DNA of 9,215 nt from an uncultured Acidimicrobiales bacterium (GCA_937926025.1 CALANQ010000358.1:1-9215); one strand, 5' to 3'; positions 1 through 7,242 are shown, counted from the first letter of the stretch. Made by a program: numbers and translations. The notes: generated by a model from the letters alone, not told the origin.

Positions 1-50
1 CATACGAGATGCCTAAGTGACTGGAGTTCAGACGTGTGCTCTTCCGATCT
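1..50. other. Illumina TruSeq adapter contamination
   Basis: These bases match the TruSeq P7 adapter. Positions 1-10 are the end of the P7 flow-cell oligo (CATACGAGAT), positions 11-16 are GCCTAA (reverse complement of TTAGGC, TruSeq index 3), and positions 17-50 are the Read-2 primer site, ending in GCTCTTCCGATCT. This is library sequence left on a contig end, so genomic DNA begins at 51. It creates false protein ends: reading leftward it adds the residues IGRAHV to CysN, and reading rightward it creates a false start, MCSSDL. Confidence 0.98.
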
Positions 51-816
51 CCGGATCCCCCGGCTTCATCACACCGCCGGCCACCGTGCCGGCGTAGCCG
101 CGGTAGTCGTGGAACTCGTCGTTGTGGGGGCGGATGACGTACTGCACCGGGAAGCGCACGTCGATGAGGTTGCGGTCCGACGCGATGTGGACCTCCTCCA
201 GGTGGTGCAGCAGCGACGACCCCTCGTACCAGGGCGAGTTCGCCGACCGGCTCACGACGTTGTCGCCGTGGAGCGCGGAGACCGGGATGAAGGCGAGGTC
301 GGCGATGTCGAGCTTGGCGGCGAAGCTGCGGAACTCCGCCTTGATCTCCTCGAACCGCTCCTCGTCCCAGTCGACGAGGTCCATCTTGTTGACGCAGAGC
401 ACCAGGTGCGGGATGCGCAGGAGCGACGCGAGGAAGGCGTGCCGGCGCGACTGCTCCACCAGGCCCTTGCGGGCATCGACCAGCACCAGCGCGAGGTCGG
501 CGGTGGAGGCGCCGGTCACCATGTTGCGCGTGTACTGGATGTGCCCGGGGGTGTCGGCGATGATGAACTTCCGGCGCGGGGTGGCGAAGTAGCGGTACGC
601 CACATCGATGGTGATCCCCTGCTCCCGCTCGGCCCGGAGGCCGTCGGTGAGCAGCGCCAGGTTGGTGTGCTCGGAGCCCATGGCCTCCGAGGACCGCTCG
701 ACGGCCTCCATCTGGTCCTCGAAGATGGCCTTCGAGTCGTACAGGAGACGACCGATGAGGGTGGACTTGCCGTCGTCGACCGAGCCGGCCGTGGCGAAGC
801 GCAGCAGCTCGCTCAT
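51..816 (-). CDS. cysN: Sulfate adenylyltransferase subunit 1 (CysN), 3'-truncated
   Basis: This is the GTPase subunit of ATP sulfurylase. It couples GTP hydrolysis to APS synthesis from ATP and sulfate by CysD in the cytoplasm. About 255 genuine residues remain. They form a complete translation-factor-type G domain followed by the start of domain 2: P-loop GSVDDGKST (11-19), switch I around GITID (67-71), DTPGH (88-92), NKMD (143-146) and SALHGDNV (180-187). The reading frame ends at the adapter junction at 50/51, so the remaining beta-barrel domains are lost, and whether the protein continued into a CysC kinase domain (as in mycobacterial CysNC) cannot be told. The last residues read through the junction are adapter-derived. 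The ATG shares its A with the cysD stop (TGATG) and has a strong Shine-Dalgarno, indicating tight co-translation with cysD. Confidence 0.95.
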
Positions 817-1727
817 CAGAAGTAGCCCTCCTTCTTCCGGTCTTCCATGGCGGCCTCGGTCACGCGATCGTCGGCTCGCGTTGCGCCACGTTCCGTCAGC
901 CTCGTGGCGGCGACCTCGGCCACCACGGCTTCGACGGTGGCGGCGTCGCTCTCGACGGCGCCGGTGATGGTGGCGTCACCAACGGTGCGGTAGCGGACGG
1001 TGCGGACCTCGACGGGCTCGTTCTCCCCCGGCTCGAGGAACTCGCTGACCGCCAACCACATGCCGTCGCGGCGGAACACCTCGCGCTGGTGGGCGTAGTA
1101 GATGCTGGGGATGTCGACGGACTCCTCGGCGATGTACTGCCAGATGTCGAGCTCGGTCCAGTTGCTGAGCGGGAAGATGCGGATGTGCTCGCCCTGGTGG
1201 TGGCGCCCGTTGTAGAGGCTCCAAAGCTCGGGCCGCTGGTTCTTCGGGTCCCACTGGCCGAACTCGTCGCGGAAGCTGTACACCCGCTCCTTGGCCCGGG
1301 CCTTCTCCTCGTCGCGGCGCGCACCGCCGAACGCGCCGTCGAAGCGGTGCTCCTCGATGGCGTCGAGCAGGGCGGTGGTCTGCAGCCGGTTGCGGCTGGC
1401 CCGCGGGCCCTTCTCCTCGACCACCCGGCCGTCGTCGATGGCCTGCTGGACGGAGGCCACCACGAGCTTCACGCCCAGCTCTGCGACGCGCCGGTCGCGG
1501 AACTCGATGACCTCGGGGAAGTTGTGCCCGGTGTCGACGTGCATGACGGGGAACGGGATGCGGGCCGGCCAGAAGGCCTTCTCCGCCAGCCGCAGCATCA
1601 CGATGGAGTCCTTGCCGCCGCTGAACAGCAGCACGGGCCGCTCGAACTCGGCGGCCACCTCGCGGATGATGTGGATCGATTCGGCTTCGAGCACCCGCAG
1701 GTGGGACAGCTCGTAGGTGGTGCTCAT
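816..1727 (-). CDS. cysD: Sulfate adenylyltransferase subunit 2 (CysD)
   Basis: This is the catalytic subunit of ATP sulfurylase, which forms APS and pyrophosphate from ATP and sulfate in complex with CysN. The 303-residue product has the usual length for the family. It carries the PP-loop SGGKDS (36-41) of the PAPS-reductase/N-type ATP pyrophosphatase superfamily, then VMHVDTGHNFPEV (61-73), GGARRDEEKAR (134-144), FPLSNWTELDIWQYI (185-199) and the typical C-terminus with TERGATR (278-284), DDR and EAAMEDRKKEGYF (291-303). I chose the ATG at 1727 because MSTTYELSHL is the usual actinobacterial N-terminus. The frame stays open back to a TTG at 1832, but that extension has no family similarity that I recognise. 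No clear Shine-Dalgarno precedes the ATG. The gene ends in a one-base overlap with cysN. It is the first gene of the cysDN unit after a 128-bp gap, so it probably has its own promoter. Confidence 0.96.
   Translation of the reverse strand: MSTTYELSHLRVLEAESIHIIREVAAEFERPVLLFSGGKDSIVMLRLAEKAFWPARIPFPVMHVDTGHNFPEVIEFRDRRVAELGVKLVVASVQQAIDDGRVVEEKGPRASRNRLQTTALLDAIEEHRFDGAFGGARRDEEKARAKERVYSFRDEFGQWDPKNQRPELWSLYNGRHHQGEHIRIFPLSNWTELDIWQYIAEESVDIPSIYYAHQREVFRRDGMWLAVSEFLEPGENEPVEVRTVRYRTVGDATITGAVESDAATVEAVVAEVAATRLTERGATRADDRVTEAAMEDRKKEGYF
826..833 (-). promoter_or_regulatory. Strong Shine-Dalgarno for cysN
   Basis: On the minus strand AAGGAGGG lies 9 nt before the cysN ATG and inside the last codons of cysD, which encode the conserved KKEGYF tail. 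It fixes the cysN start at 816. It is the only textbook Shine-Dalgarno I see at any start codon in the window. Confidence 0.85.
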
Positions 1728-1855
1728 GCGCTCACAGGGATCGACGGAAGGAACGGTCACCAACAGATCGGCAGGTGGCGCAGGCAACCAAGCGGTCCGA
1801 GGCGAGGGCCAAGCGTACGGCTCAACCCCCAAACACGACCAACTCGGTCAACAAT
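1728..1855 (-). promoter_or_regulatory. cysQ-cysD intergenic region, candidate cysDN promoter
   Basis: This is the largest gene-free stretch in the window and is less GC-rich than the flanking genes by eye. On the minus strand the best -10-like hexamer is TACGCT (1817 down to 1812), about 84 nt before the cysD ATG. The only -35-like partner is TTGGTC (1842 down to 1837), with a long 19-nt spacer. A TTGACC at 1851-1846 is too far away to pair with it. I see no riboswitch, no U-tract terminator and no cysteine-rich leader ORF. That a promoter lies here is inferred mainly from the gap; the exact elements are weak. Confidence 0.3.
1788..1815 (-). repeat. Pair of 7-bp direct repeats upstream of cysD
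   Basis: CCAAGCG occurs at 1788-1794 and again at 1809-1815 on the plus strand (CGCTTGG on the minus strand). The start-to-start distance is 21 bp, two helical turns, and the upstream copy overlaps the candidate -10 hexamer. Same-face spacing fits an operator pair, but two 7-mers this close could arise by chance. No regulator is encoded nearby. Confidence 0.35.
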
Positions 1856-2650
1856 TCAACGGGAGGCCAGCCAGAGGTCCAGCACCTGGCGCACCTCGAG
1901 AGCGAGGTGCGGGTGGCAGACCAGCAGGTCCGGCAGGTACGGATCGGCGTTGTTGTAGACCAGCGGGCTGCCGTCGAGGCGGGTGGTGACCAGGCCCGCA
2001 GCGGACGCCACCGCGACCGGGGCGCACGAGTCCCACTCGTACTGGCCGCCGGCGTGGGGGTACACGTCGGCCTCCCCCAGCACGACGGCGGCCACCTTGG
2101 CCCCGGCGGACCCCAGCTCCACGAGGTCGCCGCCCAGCGCCTCCGCCAGGTGGAGGGCCACCGCCGGCGGCCGGGAGCGGGAGACGATCACCCGGGGCCG
2201 GGCAGGCGGAGGCGGAGGCAGCACCGAGGCGGGGACCCGGTTCAGCACCCGGTCCTGCGCCGGGAGGGCGACCGCCCCGGCGACGGGCTGCCCGTCGGAC
2301 ACCAGCGCCACGTGGACGGCCCAGTCGGTGCGGGGCGGCTCGGAGAACTCCCGCGTCCCGTCGAGGGGGTCGACGATCCAGACGCGCGGGTGGCCCAGGC
2401 GCTCCGTGCCGGTGCGACCGGTGTCTCCGGTGCCCTCCTCCGACAGGATGGCGTCGCCCGGCCGGGACTCGGCGAGGCGGCGCATGAGGTACTGGTGGGC
2501 GGCGGCGTCACCGGCGGCCTTCAGCTCCGAGGCCGAGGCGCCCCGCCCCTCCAGCTCGGCCCGCACGCCCAGCAGGACGGCGCCGGCCCCTTCGGCCAGG
2601 TCGGCGGCCAGGAGGTGGTCATCGGTGGGGTCGTAGGTGGGAGCGCTCAC
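1856..2650 (-). CDS. cysQ: 3'(2'),5'-bisphosphate nucleotidase (CysQ-like, inositol monophosphatase family)
   Basis: This metal-dependent phosphatase most likely hydrolyses PAP to AMP, relieving product inhibition when PAPS is used in sulfate assimilation or sulfation. Related substrates such as inositol phosphates are possible, because the family is broad. The 264 residues carry the three metal-site motifs: SEEGT (70-74), WIVDPLDGTREF (91-102, with D94 and D97) and WDSCAPVAVASAAGL (206-220, with D207). The GTG at 2650 lies 7 nt after the stop of the upstream phosphatase gene. Two ATGs in that gap are out of frame, so GTG is the only sensible start. No Shine-Dalgarno is evident, which suggests reinitiation after the upstream gene. 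The open frame continues far upstream, but that part is antisense-free shadow of the phosphatase gene in another frame. Lying beside cysDN supports the sulfur role, while the immediate transcript partner is a signalling phosphatase. Confidence 0.88.
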   Translation of the reverse strand: MSAPTYDPTDDHLLAADLAEGAGAVLLGVRAELEGRGASASELKAAGDAAAHQYLMRRLAESRPGDAILSEEGTGDTGRTGTERLGHPRVWIVDPLDGTREFSEPPRTDWAVHVALVSDGQPVAGAVALPAQDRVLNRVPASVLPPPPPARPRVIVSRSRPPAVALHLAEALGGDLVELGSAGAKVAAVVLGEADVYPHAGGQYEWDSCAPVAVASAAGLVTTRLDGSPLVYNNADPYLPDLLVCHPHLALEVRQVLDLWLASR

Positions 2651-2657
2651 CCGTGCA

Positions 2658-4916
2658 TCATGCCGGGGCAACGACCTGCACGACGAGGATGGCCGTGTCG
2701 TCGCTGGCGCTGCCCCGGAACGCGACGACCTCCGCCTCCAGCGCCGACGCCATCTCCTCGGCGGGTCGGCCGGCCAGTCCGGCGAGGGTGGCCACGAGGC
2801 GATCCTCGCCGAAGAGCTCGTTGCCCTGCCGAGCCTCGGTGACCCCGTCGGTGTAGAGCACCACGGCGTCGCCCGGGCCGAGCTCCACGTCGATGTCCTG
2901 CAGCACCGGCTCGGAGACGACGCCCAGCAGGGTGCCGGCGCAGTCGAGGAACTCGGCCGCACCGTCGCGGCGCACCAGGACCGGGCGCGGGTGCCCCGCG
3001 CTGGAGGCGCTGACCCGAGCGCGGCCCCCGGACGAACGGTCGACCTCGACCCGGAGGTAGGCAGCCGTGCAGAACCGGGCGTCGTCGATCTGCTGGAGGA
3101 CGGCCTCGTTGGTCTGGGCGAGGACCCGGCTCGGCCGTTCGTCCCGGACGACGGCCGACCGGAGCGTGTGGCGGACGAGCCCGGTGAGGGCGGCCGCGTC
3201 GGGACCGCGGCCGCACACGTCGCCGACCACCACGCCCCACGCCGCCGGACCGACGGGCATGACGTCGTAGAAGTCTCCGCCGATGGCCACGTCGGCCTCG
3301 GCGACGTCGTAGCGGGCGGCCAGGGCGAGCCCATCGATGGCGGGCATGGCCGGCGGGAGGAGCGCCTCCTGGAGGGACCGGGCGGCCCGGGTGCGGGAGG
3401 GGAACAGGCGCCCGTTGTCCGTGGCGAGGGCGGCCCGGGCTGCCAGCTCTTCGATCATGGCCAGGTCGTCGTCGTCGAACAGGGGCTGCTCGCCGCAGCG
3501 GACCAGGGTGATGACGCCGATCACCCGGCCCCGGGCCACGAGCGGCGCCATGATGGTGGAGCGGGCGTCGAACCGCCGGAAGAGGGTCAGGTGGTCCGCG
3601 TCGGCGGCGGCGCGTTCCAGCTGCCCGTCATCGATGGACTGGTACAGCAGGCCCTTGCCGCCCAGCGCCTCGAGGTGGCCGGTGGACGTGGGGGCGCTGG
3701 CACCCAGCTCCTTGCGGCGCTTGCGGAGCAGCTTGGCGTCGTGCAGCCGGACCTCGCTGGACCCGAGGCCGACCTCGTCGTGGAGGAAGCCGTCCTCGCC
3801 GATGAGGTCGATGAAGCAGATGTCCGCAAGGCCGGGGACGCAGAGCTCCCCCAGGCTCAGGAGCGTGACCTCGGGGTCCAGGCTGGTGCTCAGCACCGCG
3901 CTGGCTTCGGCCAGGAACGCCAGGCGCTCGTGGGCCTGCTCGGCGGCGATGCGAGCGTCGTGCTCGCGCACGAGGATGGCCGCCTGCTGCTCCTCGGAGA
4001 GGCGGCGCTCCGTGACGTCGGAGCACACGCCGACGAGGTGCAGGCTCGACGGGTCTTCGACCACCGGCCGCCCCCACACCTCGATCCACCGGAGCTCGCC
4101 GGTGTCCGGGCGGATGATGCGGAACACGTTGTGCTGCTCCACCGCCGGTCGCTGGTCTCCGTCGAGCGACGACGGGAACCGCTGGCGGTCGTCGGGGTGG
4201 ATCACCGCCATGAAGTCCAGGCCGCGACCCGTGAACCGAGCGGGGTCCAGCCCGTACATGGCGAGCGCGGCGGCGTTGAGGAACAGCTGGTCGCCGGCGA
4301 GGTCCCACGCCCACGCGCCCAGGCCGCCGGCGCTGAGCGACAGGTCCAGCCGGGTGGAGCTGTCGCGCAGCTCGCGCTCCACCGCGGCGCGCTGGATCGA
4401 CAGGCCGAGGGTGTTGGCGATGGACTGGAGGAAGTGGACCTCGTCGTCGGTCCACACCCGGGTCTCCGCGGCGTAGGCGACCAGCACCCCCCAGGGCACC
4501 TCGTCCCAGCTGATGGGTGCGGCGAGCGCGGCGCGGACGTCGACCCCGTGCTCGGGGGCGAGGGCGTGGAAGCGCTGGTCGGCCAGCAGGTCGGGGCTGG
4601 CCACGACCTGCCGCTCCTCGATGACGAAGCCGGGGAGCGATCCGCGCCCGATGGGGAGCTCCAGGCGGCTGCTGCGGGACCGGCTCACCAGCTGGCCGAG
4701 GCGCATGCCCGCCCGACCCCGCACGTGGCGACCGTCGGGCTGCACCTCGAAGAGCGCCAGATCGCCCAGCTCGAGCGTGTCGGCGATGACCTGGAGCGCG
4801 TCGTGCAGCAGCTCCTCCAGGTCGTCGGTGCGGAGCCCCAGCTGCCCGATGCGCGCCACCGCCTCCTGCTGGCGGACGGCCAGGTTCCATTCACCGGGGC
4901 TTCGGTCCGGGGTCAT
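2658..4916 (-). CDS. GAF-PAS-GAF-SpoIIE/RsbU serine phosphatase, downstream copy
   Basis: This is a multi-sensor PPM/PP2C-type phosphatase of 752 residues, with no membrane segment or signal peptide visible, so it is likely cytoplasmic. Domains in order: GAF (about 32-175), PAS (about 187-280) with HPDDR (240-244) and a PAC segment RIIRPDTGELRWIEVWG (266-282) ending at SDVTERR (299-305), a charged helical linker (about 303-330), a second GAF (about 332-500) and a SpoIIE catalytic domain (about 514-750). Catalytic and metal motifs are intact: GGDFYDV (546-552), VGDVCGRGP, SAGHPRPVL, LYTDGVTEAR (D690) and DDTAI (739-743). Known relatives dephosphorylate STAS anti-anti-sigma factors to release a sigma factor. 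The ligands sensed by GAF and PAS are unknown. I chose the ATG at 4916 over a TTG nine bases upstream because it aligns with the paralogue's start. It lies 55 bp behind that paralogue and 7 bp before cysQ. Confidence 0.92.
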   Translation of the reverse strand: MTPDRSPGEWNLAVRQQEAVARIGQLGLRTDDLEELLHDALQVIADTLELGDLALFEVQPDGRHVRGRAGMRLGQLVSRSRSSRLELPIGRGSLPGFVIEERQVVASPDLLADQRFHALAPEHGVDVRAALAAPISWDEVPWGVLVAYAAETRVWTDDEVHFLQSIANTLGLSIQRAAVERELRDSSTRLDLSLSAGGLGAWAWDLAGDQLFLNAAALAMYGLDPARFTGRGLDFMAVIHPDDRQRFPSSLDGDQRPAVEQHNVFRIIRPDTGELRWIEVWGRPVVEDPSSLHLVGVCSDVTERRLSEEQQAAILVREHDARIAAEQAHERLAFLAEASAVLSTSLDPEVTLLSLGELCVPGLADICFIDLIGEDGFLHDEVGLGSSEVRLHDAKLLRKRRKELGASAPTSTGHLEALGGKGLLYQSIDDGQLERAAADADHLTLFRRFDARSTIMAPLVARGRVIGVITLVRCGEQPLFDDDDLAMIEELAARAALATDNGRLFPSRTRAARSLQEALLPPAMPAIDGLALAARYDVAEADVAIGGDFYDVMPVGPAAWGVVVGDVCGRGPDAAALTGLVRHTLRSAVVRDERPSRVLAQTNEAVLQQIDDARFCTAAYLRVEVDRSSGGRARVSASSAGHPRPVLVRRDGAAEFLDCAGTLLGVVSEPVLQDIDVELGPGDAVVLYTDGVTEARQGNELFGEDRLVATLAGLAGRPAEEMASALEAEVVAFRGSASDDTAILVVQVVAPA

Positions 4917-4937
4917 CCGGAGCAAGGCTACCGACCG
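4886..4937 (-). repeat. Shared 5' block of the paralogous phosphatases, copy 1
   Basis: This block spans the -10-like element, start codon and first codons. It is nearly identical to 7212-7265. It contains a 14-bp exact upstream match (4924-4937) and a 24-bp exact match inside the gene (4886-4909, encoding DRSPGEW). The two copies differ by a 2-bp indel and a few substitutions around the ATG. Confidence 0.85.
4925..4930 (-). promoter_or_regulatory. Candidate -10 element, possible leaderless start of downstream phosphatase
   Basis: TAGCCT (minus strand) fits the TANNNT -10 pattern and ends 8 nt before the ATG at 4916. Transcription would therefore begin at or next to the start codon. No Shine-Dalgarno is present, and no convincing -35 is seen. 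The same hexamer in the same context precedes the paralogue. The call is inferred from position and repetition. Confidence 0.45.
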
Positions 4938-4963
4938 GGGGTGACAGCCACGGCGGGGACGGG

Positions 4964-4980
4964 CCCGGCCGTCAGCCGGG
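4964..4980 (-). other. Short GC hairpin over the stop codon of the upstream phosphatase
   Basis: The sequence is a perfect 6-bp inverted repeat, CCCGGC then GCCGGG, with a 5-nt loop (TGACG on the minus strand). The loop contains the TGA stop of the 4972-7242 gene. No U-tract follows, so it is not a standard intrinsic terminator. It could weaken read-through or affect reinitiation, or be incidental in 70% GC DNA. Confidence 0.3.
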
Positions 4981-7242
4981 TCGGCCAGCCTGGATCACCA
5001 TGATGGCGGTGTCGTCGCGGGCGCTGCGCCGGAACGACGCGACCGCCTGCTCGAGGCCGTCGGCGATGTCCTCGGCGGACCGGCCGGCCAGCGCGGACAG
5101 CGCCTCCAGGAGCCGGGCCTCGCCGAACAGCTCGTTGCCGCGGCGGGCTTCGGTGACCCCATCGGGGTAGAGCACCCCGGCATCCCCCGGTCCGAGGTCC
5201 ACGGCCACGTCGTCCAGCTGGGGGTCGTCGACCACGCCGAGCAGGGTCCCGGCGCAGTCCAGCGCCTCGGTCCGGCCGTCGGCTCGCACCAGGACCGGCC
5301 GGGGGTGGCCGGCGCTGGACGCCACCACCTGAACCCGCGGCGGCCCCGCCCCCTCGCCCCGGTGGCCGCCCTCGACGGTCACCTGGAGGTACGCAGCGGT
5401 GCAGAACCGGGCGTCGTCGATCTGCTGCAGCATCGCCTGGTTGGTCTGGGTCAGGACCCGGCTGGGCACCTGCTCGCGGACCACCACGCTCCGGAGCGTG
5501 TGACGGACCAGCCCGGTGAGCGCGGCCGCCGCGGGCCCCCGACCGCAGACGTCCCCGACCACGATGCCCCAGGTGCCGTCGTCGACCGGGATCACGTCGT
5601 AGAAGTCGCCGCCGATGACCACGTCGGCCTCCGCCTCGGACACGTCGTAGCGGGCCGCCAGCTCGATGCCCTCGACGGCGGGAAGGGCGGGCGGGAGCAG
5701 CGCCGTCTGCAGGGACCGGGCGACCCGGTTGCGGGAGTCGAACAGGCGGCTGTTGTCCAGGGCGAGCGCGGCCCGAACGGCGAGCTGCTCGACGAGGGCG
5801 AGGTCCTGGGCCCCGAACGACCGGCCGACCCGGTTCAGCTGGAGCGAGAGGACGCCCAGCACACCCGCCCGGCCGGTGAGCGGGGCGACGACGGCGGAGT
5901 GGCAGCCGAAGGCCCGGAACACGGCCAGGTGCTCCTCGTCGACCGACGCCTTCCGGTAGTCCTCGTCGGTGAGCACGGTGTGCATCACCGACTGGCCGGA
6001 CTCGGCGACGCTGCGTTCGCTGTAGACGCCGCCGACCCCGCCCAGCGCGGCGCGGCGCCGCCGCAGCTCGCGCACGTTGGCGAGCGACTCGTCGTCGACG
6101 GCGCGAGCGGCGCGCTCCACGAGGGTGCCGTCGTCGCCCACGAGGTCGATGAGGCAGACGTCGGCGAGGTACGGCACGCAGAGGTCCACGAAGCTGAGGA
6201 GGGTCTCGTCGAGGTCCAGGCTGGCCGTGAGCAGCGCGCTGGCGTCGGCGAGGAACGCCAGCTGCTCGCGCGCCCGTTCGGCGGCGACGCGGGCCGCGTG
6301 CTCCCGTTCGAGCGCCTCGGCCTGGAGCTCCTCGGCCCGGCGGCGGTCCGTGACGTCGGAGCAGACCCCGACGAAGTGGATCTCGTCGTCGCCACGGCGG
6401 ACGAGCCGGCCCCAGCTCTCGATCCAGCGGACCTCGCCGGTGTCGGGCCGGATGATCCGGTGCAGGTGGTGGAGCTCGCCGGGGACACGGCTCCGCTGCG
6501 CCTCGAACGACGGGCGGTCGTCGGGGTGCACCAGCGCGAGCAGGTCGTCGGCGTGCTCCCGGAACGACCCGGCGGTCAGGCCGTGCATCTCCAGCGCGGC
6601 CGGGTTCAGGTTGAGGCGCTCGGTCTCGGGCTCCCAGAACCAGGATCCGAGACCGCCTGCGGCCAGGGAGAGGTCGAGCCGGGCGGTGCTGTCGCGCAGC
6701 TCGGACTCCACGGCCCACCGCTGGACGACCAGGCCCATGGTGGTGGCGACGGACTCGACGAGGTGGACCTCGGGGCCGGTCCAGGTGCGTGGCGTGCGGC
6801 TGTAGGCGACCAGCACGCCCCACGGGTGCTCGTCCCAGGCGATGGGGGCGGCGATGGCGGCCCGGTAGTCCAGGCCATGCTGCGGGGCCTGCACCTGGAA
6901 GCGACCATCGCCGACCAGGTCGGGGCTGACGACGGTGGCGCCGTCACCCACGACGAACCCGGGCAGGGAGCCGGGGCCGATCGGGAGCTGCACCCGCCCC
7001 ATGCGGCGGCGGCCGACGACCACCCCGTGGTGGACAGCGGCCCGCCCGATGAGCGAGCGGTCGGGGCCGACCTCGAAGAGGGCCAGGTCCTCCAGGCCCA
7101 AGACGTCGCCGGCGATGACCATGGACTCGCGCAGCACCTGGTCCAGGTCGCCCGAGCGCAGGCCCAGCTGCCCGATCTGGGCGACCACCGCCTGGTGCTG
7201 GACGGCCTGGCTCCATTCACCGGGGCTTCGGTCCGACGTCAT
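4972..7242 (-). CDS. GAF-PAS-GAF-SpoIIE/RsbU serine phosphatase, upstream copy
   Basis: This 756-residue protein is paralogous to the product of 2658-4916 and has the same architecture: GAF (about 30-175), PAS (about 185-280, HPDDR at 239-243) with PAC segment and SDVTDRR (295-301), a charged helical linker (about 300-330), GAF (about 330-500) and SpoIIE phosphatase (about 508-752). The catalytic domains are very similar by eye. The second GAF diverges most, notably near residues 400-425. Metal motifs are GGDFYDV (544-550), VGDVCGRGP (562-570) and DDTAI (743-747). At 691-700 the motif reads LYPDGVTEAR: the usual threonine before the metal-binding D694 is proline (CCC for ACC). It should act on a phosphorylated STAS protein, but no partner is encoded nearby. 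The ATG at 7242 is the family-consistent start; the open frame upstream is antisense to the kinase gene. It heads the minus-strand block, diverging from that kinase gene across 72 bp. Confidence 0.92.
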   Translation of the reverse strand: MTSDRSPGEWSQAVQHQAVVAQIGQLGLRSGDLDQVLRESMVIAGDVLGLEDLALFEVGPDRSLIGRAAVHHGVVVGRRRMGRVQLPIGPGSLPGFVVGDGATVVSPDLVGDGRFQVQAPQHGLDYRAAIAAPIAWDEHPWGVLVAYSRTPRTWTGPEVHLVESVATTMGLVVQRWAVESELRDSTARLDLSLAAGGLGSWFWEPETERLNLNPAALEMHGLTAGSFREHADDLLALVHPDDRPSFEAQRSRVPGELHHLHRIIRPDTGEVRWIESWGRLVRRGDDEIHFVGVCSDVTDRRRAEELQAEALEREHAARVAAERAREQLAFLADASALLTASLDLDETLLSFVDLCVPYLADVCLIDLVGDDGTLVERAARAVDDESLANVRELRRRRAALGGVGGVYSERSVAESGQSVMHTVLTDEDYRKASVDEEHLAVFRAFGCHSAVVAPLTGRAGVLGVLSLQLNRVGRSFGAQDLALVEQLAVRAALALDNSRLFDSRNRVARSLQTALLPPALPAVEGIELAARYDVSEAEADVVIGGDFYDVIPVDDGTWGIVVGDVCGRGPAAAALTGLVRHTLRSVVVREQVPSRVLTQTNQAMLQQIDDARFCTAAYLQVTVEGGHRGEGAGPPRVQVVASSAGHPRPVLVRADGRTEALDCAGTLLGVVDDPQLDDVAVDLGPGDAGVLYPDGVTEARRGNELFGEARLLEALSALAGRSAEDIADGLEQAVASFRRSARDDTAIMVIQAGRPG

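Noticed and set aside
34..825. A plus-strand open frame opposite cysN
   Set aside because: It starts in adapter sequence (MCSSDL) and is antisense to a clear CysN coding region.
1728..1832. A 35-residue N-terminal extension of CysD from a TTG
   Set aside because: The extension matches nothing I know in the family, and MSTTYELSHL at the ATG is the expected N-terminus.
1856..3334. CysQ as the C-terminal half of a 492-residue fusion protein
   Set aside because: The N-terminal part is a Ser/Arg-rich shadow of the phosphatase catalytic domain in another frame. CysQ homology starts at about the GTG at 2650.
4917..4925. A TTG start adding three residues (MLR) to the downstream phosphatase
   Set aside because: The ATG at 4916 aligns with the start of the paralogue, and the TTG overlaps the shared -10-like element.
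4964..4980. Intrinsic terminator between the two phosphatase genes
   Set aside because: There is a short GC stem but no following U-tract, so I list it only as a hairpin.
4972..7242. Calling the upstream phosphatase a pseudogene because of LYPDG
   Set aside because: The frame is intact over 756 codons and all recognisable metal-binding acidic residues remain. One substitution does not prove loss of function.
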